This document shows, one piece after another, positions 1-6,465 of a stretch of 38,954 bases of DNA (the stretch's first letter is position 1; every line of letters begins with the position of its first letter). The DNA is taken from contig CALMYA010000035.1 in the NCBI GenBank assembly GCA_937873535.1, forward strand, positions 1 to 38,954, read 5' to 3'. The position numbers were made by a program, and so were the translations under genes. This DNA is from an uncultured bacterium (GTDB lineage Bacteria; Patescibacteriota; Minisyncoccia; Phycocordibacterales; CAIZLB01). The notes under the pieces were generated by a model, which worked only from the letters and a program-made list of their open reading frames with translations, ran no database searches and had not been told where the DNA came from.

Positions 1-1
1 G

Positions 2-697
2 GGAAGTAAAGGCGAATTACATCATGACGCCTCTAAAATTAAGTGGTTAATTGGTGTAGATGAAGTTGGCCGAGGCCCGCTAGCTGGCCCTGTAGCTGTC
101 TGTGCTTGCGCCATTCCTTACTACAAAAGCCCTGAAGAAAGCTATAAGAAATTCTTAAAAAAGTATGAAAAAGAGATAAAAACACGCAGTTTACCAAGCC
201 TTGTGGGGCGCGATTCAAAAAAGCTTTCAGAAGGGCAACGCGAAGAGTGGAAAAACTTCTTTACACAAGTTGTTCAATCAACCGATATTTTATTCATGTA
301 CTCCACCGCTTCTGCAAAAAATATAGATGACAAAGGCATAGCGAAGTGCATAAGAGGTTTGATAGATAAGAACTTGGAAGGAATGCTTAAGGCTGGAAAT
401 ACGAGCGAATTGAATACCCATGTTCTTCTCGACGGTGGCCTAAAAGCCCACACTGACTTCAAATTTCAAAACACAATAATAAAAGGGGATGAAAAGGAAA
501 TGGTCATATCGTTTGCATCTATTTTTGCGAAAGTCACGAGGGATGAGTATATGAAAAAAATATCTACAAAATCATCATACAGCGCATATCAATTTGACTT
601 GCATAAGGGCTACGGCACAAAGCTTCACAGAGATATGATACAAAAACATGGTAAATCTGATGTTCATCGCTTAAGCTTCTGTAGTAATATTAAGTAA
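2..697 (+). CDS. rnhB: Ribonuclease HII (5' end outside window)
   Basis: Endonuclease that cuts the RNA strand of RNA-DNA hybrids and removes misincorporated ribonucleotides in the cytoplasm. The frame is open from base 2, so the true start lies upstream. Early in the frame is VDEVGRGPLAGPV, the family's first metal-binding block. GRDSKKLSEGQR follows, then IKGDEKEMVISFASIFAKVTRD in the middle, and a C-terminal HKGYGTKLHRD...HRLSF block. All the usual RNase HII signatures are present, so the enzyme should be active. A GTG inside the frame at 203 would drop the first catalytic block and is not the start. The gene ends with TAA just before the promoter of the next small gene. Confidence 0.95.
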   Translation, partial: GSKGELHHDASKIKWLIGVDEVGRGPLAGPVAVCACAIPYYKSPEESYKKFLKKYEKEIKTRSLPSLVGRDSKKLSEGQREEWKNFFTQVVQSTDILFMYSTASAKNIDDKGIAKCIRGLIDKNLEGMLKAGNTSELNTHVLLDGGLKAHTDFKFQNTIIKGDEKEMVISFASIFAKVTRDEYMKKISTKSSYSAYQFDLHKGYGTKLHRDMIQKHGKSDVHRLSFCSNIK

Positions 698-706
698 TAG
701 ACATGA

Positions 707-734
707 TTGACCCTTTAATGATTTTTGATACTAT
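707..734 (+). promoter_or_regulatory. Promoter of the 813-1115 gene
   Basis: TTGACC (707-712), 16-nt spacer, then TACTAT (729-734) preceded by TGA, an extended -10. This predicts a leader of about 70 nt before the ATG at 813. Confidence 0.65.
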
Positions 735-812
735 GGGCATGATTTAAGAAGTGGCCTTCTTGAATCAAGAATTTAGTTCAACAACCATTCACTCAACGAA
801 GGAGACAACAAT

Positions 813-1115
813 ATGGGAATGAGGAAAAAGGGTTTTGCCGCTGAATCCAGCAACAAACTCAAGAAGCAACAGCATTCAGGAGGGGGCGGCGGACACGTCG
901 TTCATGTGGGCAACCACAAAAGTAGTTACAGGCAGAAACAGAAAGCCAAACAGAGGGGTGCGTGGATACCTCCAAACGAGCGCCCCGATGCCAAGCCTCC
1001 AGTGGAAAAACCGCGCGTCAGCTATGGCCGGCCCATTGAGTGGGTACCCGATCCTTGGGACAAGGAAAAACATGGCTACACCAAGAAGGGTGTGATGGCT
1101 GTCAGATCATGGTAA
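813..1115 (+). CDS. Small basic orphan protein (100 aa), unknown function
   Basis: I do not recognise this protein. It is strongly basic, with Lys/Gln-rich stretches and a GGGGG run near residue 23. The C-terminal half is Pro/Trp-rich (GAWIPPNERPD, RPIEWVPDPWDKEKHG). There are no membrane segments or Cys motifs. The start is set by an excellent ribosome-binding site, GAAGGAGACAACA, just before ATG. It is a single-gene unit, with a good promoter at 707-734 and a perfect hairpin terminator at 1162-1192. The same GGAGACAACA leader ends the 5' region of the orphan at 18610. The open frame at 835-1095 is an out-of-frame shadow. Basic composition could suit RNA or DNA binding, but that is only inference. 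Confidence 0.7.
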   Translation: MGMRKKGFAAESSNKLKKQQHSGGGGGHVVHVGNHKSSYRQKQKAKQRGAWIPPNERPDAKPPVEKPRVSYGRPIEWVPDPWDKEKHGYTKKGVMAVRSW

Positions 1116-1161
1116 GGCAAAAGGGTCACTCGCGACACTGCCACCAATCTGACACTGAATC

Positions 1162-1192
1162 GGCGGCCAGAACAACCTGGCCGCCTTTTTTC
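1162..1192 (+). terminator. Intrinsic terminator of the 813-1115 gene
   Basis: A perfect 9-bp stem, GGCGGCCAG (1162-1170) with CTGGCCGCC (1177-1185), loop AACAAC, followed by a T-run. Confidence 0.9.
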
Positions 1193-1220
1193 TTGCCAAT
1201 CTTTATAAAATAGGTATACT
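1193..1220 (+). promoter_or_regulatory. rpmF promoter
   Basis: TTGCCA (1193-1198), 16-nt spacer, TATACT (1215-1220). The -10 ends 9 nt before ATG 1230, so the transcript should be leaderless or nearly so. Confidence 0.75.
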
Positions 1221-1229
1221 AAATGCCTT

Positions 1230-1451
1230 ATGGTAAATCATATGCGACACACCCGGGGTCATACCCGGAACCGACGAAGCCACCATGCCCTTACAGCAGC
1301 AGGCGTGGTTCTCTGCGTAAATTGCGGCCAGCCAAAGGCAAAACACGTAACTTGCGCTAATTGCGGCAAGTACAAAGGCAAAGATATTCTCCTCCTTCAG
1401 GTAAAAGCCGACAAAAAAGAAGCGCGAAAGAAAGCAGCTAAGGTTAAATAA
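1230..1451 (+). CDS. rpmF: 50S ribosomal protein L32
   Basis: Large-subunit ribosomal protein with a zinc ribbon. The N-terminus MVNHMRHTRGHTRNRRSHHAL carries the conserved RRSHHAL block. CVNC at residues 30-33 and CANC further on form the four-Cys zinc site, followed by GKYKGKDIL. The length of 73 aa is slightly above a typical L32 because of a Lys/Ala-rich tail. ATG 1242 is an alternative start. ATG 1230 is preferred because it lies 9 nt after the -10 hexamer TATACT. No Shine-Dalgarno sequence is visible, as expected for a leaderless message. A hairpin terminator follows at 1488-1515. Confidence 0.93.
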   Translation: MVNHMRHTRGHTRNRRSHHALTAAGVVLCVNCGQPKAKHVTCANCGKYKGKDILLLQVKADKKEARKKAAKVK

Positions 1452-1487
1452 AGGAAAATAGGGAAGCCATCATTTAAATAAGCCATC

Positions 1488-1515
1488 AAAAAAGCCTTAT
1501 AAATAGGGCTTTTTT
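1488..1515 (+). terminator. rpmF terminator
   Basis: AAAAAAGCC (1488-1496) pairs with GGCTTTTTT (1507-1515), loop of 10 nt; the 3' arm is itself the T-tract. Confidence 0.75.
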
Positions 1516-1530
1516 GTAGTGAGGACTACG

Positions 1531-1687
1531 TATAACTCAGGCGATAAAGAGATGGGGGCGGACAGAACATCCTGTGGGGAGACTTGCGAGCTGCAGCGAG
1601 CACGAGGAATTTTTCAGCAGAAAAATATCCGTGCTCCCCACAGGATGTTCTGGTAGCCTCTTGAATCTCTTTATCGCCTGAGTTATA
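1531..1687. repeat. Long palindrome, family A copy 1
   Basis: The outer arms 1531-1553 and 1665-1687 are perfectly complementary (23 bp). An asymmetric internal loop follows (1554-1562 against 1653-1664). The inner arms 1563-1581 and 1634-1652 are again perfectly complementary (19 bp). The core (1582-1633) is, in reverse complement, closely similar to the core of the copy at 21996-22116: both read CACGGATATTTT...CTGCTG...AAAATTCCTCGTGCT...CTCGCAAGT. The arms share only the core-proximal GGGAG/CTCCC with the other copy. The right outer arm contains the -35 and most of the -10 of the nusB promoter. Confidence 0.9.
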
Positions 1688-1689
1688 CT
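1661..1689 (+). promoter_or_regulatory. nusB promoter inside a palindrome arm
   Basis: TTGAAT (1661-1666), 17-nt spacer, TATACT (1684-1689); ATG 1709 is 19 nt further on. Confidence 0.65.
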
Positions 1690-1708
1690 TAATCCGAACA
1701 ACTTTGAT

Positions 1709-2629
1709 ATGGCAAACAGGCACTTATCCAGATCTATAGTCTTGCAGTCTTTATTCGAATGGGATTTCAGAAATCTCAGCGATGCTTCTATTGCCGATAT
1801 CCTCCAACGTAATGTAGACGAGTTCGCTCCTGGTATGGGCGATTTTTCATTTGTGAAGAATTTGGGTGACGGAATCCTCAAAAAAAGAAAAGACATAGAC
1901 ACCATAATTGAAAAGGCCGCGCCCGAGTGGCCTCTTGATAAAATTGCCATGGTAGACAGAAACGTTTTGCGCCTAGGCCTTTATGAGCTAATTTTCGGCG
2001 ACAGAAAAGAAGTGCCGGCGAAGGTGGCAATTAATGAAGCAATTGAATTGGCTAAGAGCTTTGGTGGTGATACATCTGGCAAATTCGTGAACGGCGTGCT
2101 CGGTGCTGTGTATAAAGAGATGGGCGAGCCGGGCAAAGACGAAACATCCCCGAGAAAAGACAAACAACATAAAAAAGAAGTGGCGTTTGAAGACATGCCT
2201 ATTAAAAAACTCGGCGGTGCGGTGGTATACACCATTCAAGATGGTGAAATATTTTTAGCACTCGTGCACGATGTTTTCGGCCACTGGACGCTCTCAAAAG
2301 GCAAGCTTGAAGCAGGTGAGAATGAACACGAAGGTACAATTCGTGAAATTAAAGAAGAAATGGGTGTTGATATTACAATTGAAGAAGAATTAGCACATAA
2401 CGAATATGTAGCTTCGCACCCAGAAGAAGGTAAGATGCGAAAGCAAGTTTCCTACTTTTTAGCTCGTACTGAATATACTCCCTTAACGCTCGGAACAAGT
2501 GGCGGCCTCGATGACGCGAAATGGTTTAATGTCAAAGATATACTCAATTTGAACTTTTATAACGACATTTTGCCAATTGTTACCAAGGCAATTCAAATCT
2601 TGATAAAAAAGGAAAGCGTGGTACTATAG
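1709..2629 (+). CDS. nusB: NusB antitermination factor fused to a Nudix hydrolase domain
   Basis: Residues 1-137 form a complete NusB: an RHLSRSIVLQSLFEWDF start, then DKIAMVDRNVLRLGLYEL and VAINEAIELAKSFGGDTSGKFVNGVLG. NusB binds boxA RNA with S10 during rRNA antitermination. A charged linker (about 138-165) leads to a Nudix domain. Its box runs from G198 to V220 and fits G-x5-E-x7-REUXEEXGU exactly, with REIKEEMGV at the end, so hydrolase activity is plausible. The substrate cannot be told; diadenosine polyphosphates and RNA caps are known substrates of related families. At 306 aa it is about twice the length of a lone NusB. The reading frame is continuous, with no sign of a sequencing join. 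It stands as a single gene between a palindrome-embedded promoter and a terminator at 2652-2708. Confidence 0.93.
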   Translation: MANRHLSRSIVLQSLFEWDFRNLSDASIADILQRNVDEFAPGMGDFSFVKNLGDGILKKRKDIDTIIEKAAPEWPLDKIAMVDRNVLRLGLYELIFGDRKEVPAKVAINEAIELAKSFGGDTSGKFVNGVLGAVYKEMGEPGKDETSPRKDKQHKKEVAFEDMPIKKLGGAVVYTIQDGEIFLALVHDVFGHWTLSKGKLEAGENEHEGTIREIKEEMGVDITIEEELAHNEYVASHPEEGKMRKQVSYFLARTEYTPLTLGTSGGLDDAKWFNVKDILNLNFYNDILPIVTKAIQILIKKESVVL

Positions 2630-2651
2630 GCCTATGAGCTTGGCAGATCGT

Positions 2652-2708
2652 GCGGAAGGCTCAAATAGGCTAAATTACTAGGTTTTAGGCCATATTTGAA
2701 CCGCTTTT
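2652..2708 (+). terminator. Terminator after nusB-nudix
   Basis: An interrupted stem: GCGG (2652-2655) with CCGC (2701-2704), then TCAAATA with TATTTGA, GGC with GCC and TAAA with TTTA. It is followed by TTTTCC. Confidence 0.6.
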
Positions 2709-2799
2709 CCTCATCATCTATCGCGCTCATGCCCTCATTAGCTCCAGTATTCACATTAAGTTACTCACTAATTTAGAAATTTTTTAACTTATTTTCACT

Positions 2800-3492
2800 A
2801 TGGATTTAAGCGTTTTCGAAGCCGCAGTCGGCGTCACATTTAAAGATAAAAACCTGCTCAAACAGGCGTTTATTCATCGTTCATATTTGAATGAGAACCG
2901 CTCTTCGAAACTTGAGCATAACGAGCGTATGGAATTTCTAGGTGACGCGGTACTTGAGCTTGTCATAACTGAATATTTGTATAAAAAATATCCTGAAAAA
3001 AATGAGGGTGACCTTACTGCGTATCGTTCATCGCTTGTTAACTCTGTAACACTTTCTCAGGTTGCCGAGAAAATAGGCATGAATTCATTTTTGCACTTAT
3101 CGAAGGGCGAAGCTAAAGACACCGGCCGTGCCCGCCAATTTATTCTTGCCAACACATTCGAGTCGTTCGTAGGTGCAGTATATTTAGACCAGGGCTACGA
3201 CGCTGCACAAGGGTTCATTTCACGCCAGCTTTTCGAACTTATTAACGACATTGTCGCCAACCGCGGCTTTATTGATTCTAAAAGCCTTTTTCAGGAAGAA
3301 GCTCAAGAGCGAGTTGGCATTACTCCGGCATACAAGCTTATGAAAGAAACCGGCCCCGACCACAACAAAATTTTCACTGTTGGTGTGTTTTTACGAGATG
3401 ATTTGGTTATAACAGGCGAAGGGAAGTCGAAGCAAGAAGCCGAGCAGGTTGCCGCCCAGAAGGCGCTTGAGAGCAAAAAGTGGACTGCATAA
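2800..3492 (+). CDS. rnc: Ribonuclease III
   Basis: Double-strand-specific endoribonuclease for rRNA maturation and decay of structured RNA. At 230 aa the length is normal. The nuclease signature HNERMEFLGDAVLEL sits at residues 40-54, with E45 and D49 as metal ligands. The second catalytic block, ANTFESFVGAVYLDQG, supplies E121. A C-terminal double-stranded RNA-binding domain runs from about 158 to 230 and ends in EGKSKQEAEQVAAQKALE. ATG 2800 gives a normal N-terminus. No Shine-Dalgarno sequence is visible. smc follows after 66 nt. Long perfect palindromes in this window would, if transcribed, be natural substrates (inference). Confidence 0.97.
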   Translation: MDLSVFEAAVGVTFKDKNLLKQAFIHRSYLNENRSSKLEHNERMEFLGDAVLELVITEYLYKKYPEKNEGDLTAYRSSLVNSVTLSQVAEKIGMNSFLHLSKGEAKDTGRARQFILANTFESFVGAVYLDQGYDAAQGFISRQLFELINDIVANRGFIDSKSLFQEEAQERVGITPAYKLMKETGPDHNKIFTVGVFLRDDLVITGEGKSKQEAEQVAAQKALESKKWTA

Positions 3493-3504
3493 AACACAAG
3501 TAGG

Positions 3505-3533
3505 CTGAACTTTTTATAAGAATCTGTTAGAAT
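3505..3533 (+). promoter_or_regulatory. Possible smc promoter
   Basis: CTGAAC (3505-3510), 17-nt spacer, TAGAAT (3528-3533), 25 nt before ATG 3559. It overlaps the 16-mer GCTGAACTTTTTATAA (3504-3519), which recurs at 20160-20175. Confidence 0.4.
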
Positions 3534-3558
3534 AAAGGGTATATAAAGCTCCGTACCC

Positions 3559-5886
3559 ATGTCCTCCATCTCCCGATTAAAATCTCTTGAAATTGCCGGC
3601 TTCAAGTCTTTTGCTAAGAAAGAAACGCTTACCTTCACTTCACCTATAACGGCCATTGTGGGGCCTAACGGTTCGGGTAAGTCGAATGTTGCTGAATCGT
3701 TCAGGTTCGTGCTCGGCGAGCAGTCTATTAAAAGCATGCGCGGCAAGAAGGGTGAAGACCTTATTTTTAACGGCGGAAAAGACAGCGCCCGAGCCAACCG
3801 CGCTTCGGTTAAGGTGGTATTCGACAATTCAAGTAAGATGTTCAATCTCGATTTCAGCGAGGTTTCAATTGAACGTGTGGTGCACCGCGACGGCGTCAAC
3901 GAATATTTTATAAACGGCTCACTCGTTCGCCTTAAAGATGTGGCTGAACTTTTGGCGCATGCCAATATTGGTTCGTCTGGTCATCATATAATTTCACAAG
4001 GCGAGGCCGACAGGTTACTTAGCGCCCAGCCGCGCGAACGCCGCGAGATGATAGAAGACGCGCTAGGCCTCAAGGTTTATCAATACAGAAAAGAAGAAAG
4101 CGAGAAGAAGCTTGAAAAGACGTCGAATCATATGAAAGAAGTTGAATCGCTCCGCCGTGAAATTGCGCCACATATTAAATTTCTGAAAAAGCAGGTTGAA
4201 AAGATAGAAAAAGCTGTGACATTGCGCGCCGAGCTTACGACAATGTATCAAGAATACTTCGTGCGCGAGGCGGCATATATTAAGGACGAAAAAGAAAAGC
4301 TTGCGGGCGAGAAAGCTGCTCCTTCAGCCGAAATTCATTCTATCGAAAAAGAATTGGCGCATCACAAAAGTGTGCTCGACGCAGCAAAAGCTGCTTCAGG
4401 CCAAAGTTCGAAAAGCGATGAGCTTATAAAACTTGAAGGCGAAATTCGCGAAACGCGCCAGAAAAAAGATTCTTGCATGCGCGAACTCGGCCGACTTGAA
4501 GGTGAAATTTCATATTTAAAACGCGTTATTGAAAAGAAGTTGAAAGAGGCGAGTGAGGCCAGCACAAAGCAGGTGTATTTACGCGAGGTTGAATCGGTGG
4601 CTACAGAAATAACAGGTAAAATTGCCGCTGCCCAAAATAGCCAAAATATTGAGGAAATACGCGCTCTTTTAACTGACATTGGCGAGACACTTAGCGGTTT
4701 CGTGCATCATCACAAGCATGGTGACGGAACTTCTTCGGCAGAAAGCACGGTTAAAGGCGAAGAAACTGACATGCAGCGCATTAGCGGCGAAATGAAGGCG
4801 CTTGAAGCACGACTTTCAGAATATTCTGTAGCTGAAACATCCGAGGCTAAAAGATACTCTGATATTAAAGCGCAAATTGATCAGGAAAAAGATAAAAACG
4901 TTGAAAGCGAGAAGGCAATTCTGCGAATTATGTCTCGGCAAAGCGAACTTCACGGCCAGCTTGAAGCAATTAAAGCCCGAGAAGAGCGCGTGCGACTTGA
5001 AGAAGATGAATACAAGCGCGAGCTTCATGAAGCCGGAAGCTTGCTTGGACGTGATGCAATTGACCATGAAAAGTTTAAGATTGATAAAAACGCACACGAA
5101 GAATCCGGCCGCCAGCCTCAGCTTGAACGCCGCAGAACAATAGAAAAAACAAAAATTCGCCTCGAAGAAATGGGCGGCGGCGGAGGTGATGAAATTATGC
5201 GTGAACACAAAGAAGCCGAAGAAAGAGACGCTTTTCTTATGCGTGAACTTGAAGACTTGATGAAATCTTCAGACTCTCTTCAGGCCTTAATTAAAGATTT
5301 GAACCAGAAACTCGATGAACTTTTCAAAGAAGGAATTCGCAAGATAAACAAAGAATTCGGCAATTTCTTCAGCTTAATGTTCGGCGGGGGCGCGGCTGAA
5401 CTCCAGGTTGTGGTTGAAGAGCGCAAGAAACGCAAAAAACTTTCTGCATTAATGGGTGACGATGAAGCTGAAAAGGCAGCAATGGCCGACAGCCGTTCTG
5501 GCGCCAGCGACGACGAAGACGAAGAGCCGGAAGAGGGAATTGAAATAAATGTTAACCTCCCTCACAAGCGCATTAAAGGCCTTACCATGCTTTCCGGTGG
5601 CGAGCGCGCTCTCACTTCTATCGCCCTGCTTTTTGCTATGTCGCAGGTAAACCCTCCACCTTTTGTAATTCTAGATGAAACAGACGCTGCGCTTGATGAA
5701 GCCAACTCACGCAAATACGGCGATATGATAGAGGCACTTTCAAAGCACTCACAACTTATTTTAATAACTCACAACCGCGAAACAATGTCTCGCGCCGGCG
5801 TAATTTACGGCGTTACCATGGGCAACAGCGGCTTCTCGAAACTCCTTTCAATTGCGTTTGATGAAGCGGTAATTGTGGCGAAATAA
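3559..5886 (+). CDS. smc: Short SMC-type chromosome condensation ATPase
   Basis: ABC-type ATPase of the condensin core. The N-terminal head has Walker A GPNGSGKS (35-42) and the SMC block ISQGEADRLLSAQPRERREMIE (from 145). The C-terminal head has signature LSGGER (679-684) and Walker B FVILDETDAALDE (702-714), so a working ATPase is expected. The middle (about 172-600) is charged coiled coil. The protein is 775 aa, whereas bacterial SMCs are commonly near 1,200. Where the globular hinge should be (about 355-400) I see only a short His-rich segment (VHHHKHGDG). An acidic insert (about 634-660) lies in the C-terminal head. scpA and scpB occur at 23.9-25.3 kb. An alternative is a diverged SMC-like protein with a cryptic hinge. 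Confidence 0.88.
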   Translation: MSSISRLKSLEIAGFKSFAKKETLTFTSPITAIVGPNGSGKSNVAESFRFVLGEQSIKSMRGKKGEDLIFNGGKDSARANRASVKVVFDNSSKMFNLDFSEVSIERVVHRDGVNEYFINGSLVRLKDVAELLAHANIGSSGHHIISQGEADRLLSAQPRERREMIEDALGLKVYQYRKEESEKKLEKTSNHMKEVESLRREIAPHIKFLKKQVEKIEKAVTLRAELTTMYQEYFVREAAYIKDEKEKLAGEKAAPSAEIHSIEKELAHHKSVLDAAKAASGQSSKSDELIKLEGEIRETRQKKDSCMRELGRLEGEISYLKRVIEKKLKEASEASTKQVYLREVESVATEITGKIAAAQNSQNIEEIRALLTDIGETLSGFVHHHKHGDGTSSAESTVKGEETDMQRISGEMKALEARLSEYSVAETSEAKRYSDIKAQIDQEKDKNVESEKAILRIMSRQSELHGQLEAIKAREERVRLEEDEYKRELHEAGSLLGRDAIDHEKFKIDKNAHEESGRQPQLERRRTIEKTKIRLEEMGGGGGDEIMREHKEAEERDAFLMRELEDLMKSSDSLQALIKDLNQKLDELFKEGIRKINKEFGNFFSLMFGGGAAELQVVVEERKKRKKLSALMGDDEAEKAAMADSRSGASDDEDEEPEEGIEINVNLPHKRIKGLTMLSGGERALTSIALLFAMSQVNPPPFVILDETDAALDEANSRKYGDMIEALSKHSQLILITHNRETMSRAGVIYGVTMGNSGFSKLLSIAFDEAVIVAK

Positions 5887-5940
5887 TATTTTTATAAAAA
5901 TTTTATCTTGTTTTCATGTCGACTTGCTAGAGTGTATTTT

Positions 5941-6384
5941 ATGAACAAGGAAGATGTCGATTTTGATGATTGGAATGATCTTAAAAAGAACATAGAAAGG
6001 GTGGCGAATTCGGCCCTCTTTCATGAAAGGGAAATTTGGTGGTGTTCACTTGGAATTAACCTAGGAGTAGAGACTGACGGCAAACACGAAAGATATGAGA
6101 GGCCCGTACTAATAATCAGAAAATTTAATCGTGACGTGGCTTGGGTTTTGCCAATGACATCAAAGGTAAAAGAATCGCCATTTCACCATTCATTTGAAAT
6201 GGGTAATAAGAAACGGTCTGTAATGCTTACTCAATTAAAAACTATAAGTACTAAAAGGCTATCACGAAAAATAGGAATGATGAGAATGGATGCATTTCTA
6301 GAAGTAAAGATCAAAACCGCAATGCATCTATTAAAAAACGAAACCCCGTCTTTCGACGAGGAATCTCGGAGGCCGAAGCCATAA
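5941..6384 (+). CDS. MazF/PemK-like toxin-family protein
   Basis: 147 aa. The segment EIWWCSLGINLGVE...ERPVLIIRKFNRDVAWVLPMTSK matches the start of the MazF/PemK barrel: an opening G-I-N-x-G block, then RPVLIIRK and a hydrophobic strand leading to PMTSK. A QLKTISTKRLSRKIG block matches the later conserved basic strand. Family members usually cleave mRNA. A longer frame from TTG 5908 exists, but ATG 5941 is preferred because the added residues do not resemble the family. No antitoxin gene lies immediately upstream or downstream: smc ends 54 nt before it and the gene after it is convergent. It may be a solitary or domesticated toxin. Confidence 0.75.
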   Translation: MNKEDVDFDDWNDLKKNIERVANSALFHEREIWWCSLGINLGVETDGKHERYERPVLIIRKFNRDVAWVLPMTSKVKESPFHHSFEMGNKKRSVMLTQLKTISTKRLSRKIGMMRMDAFLEVKIKTAMHLLKNETPSFDEESRRPKP

Positions 6385-6465
6385 TGCAACAAGTATAGTC
6401 TTAAGTATTTTTTTTTGCAATATTGACAGGCTATTTCCAGTATTTCCTGACAATACTTCTAAAAT

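Noticed and set aside
835..1095. 86-aa open frame overlapping the 813-1115 gene
   Set aside because: Out of frame with the one that has the strong ribosome-binding site.
1531..1687. CRISPR array or tRNA-like explanation for the palindromes
   Set aside because: There is no regularly spaced repeat series, and no cloverleaf or conserved tRNA positions; each element is a single inverted repeat.
5908..5940. TTG start extending the MazF-like protein by 11 residues
   Set aside because: The extra residues do not fit the family and ATG 5941 is available.
6439..6457. AGTATT/AATACT hairpin between the convergent MazF-like gene and rnr
   Set aside because: Only a 6-bp AT-rich stem without a proper T-run on either side; too weak to call a terminator.
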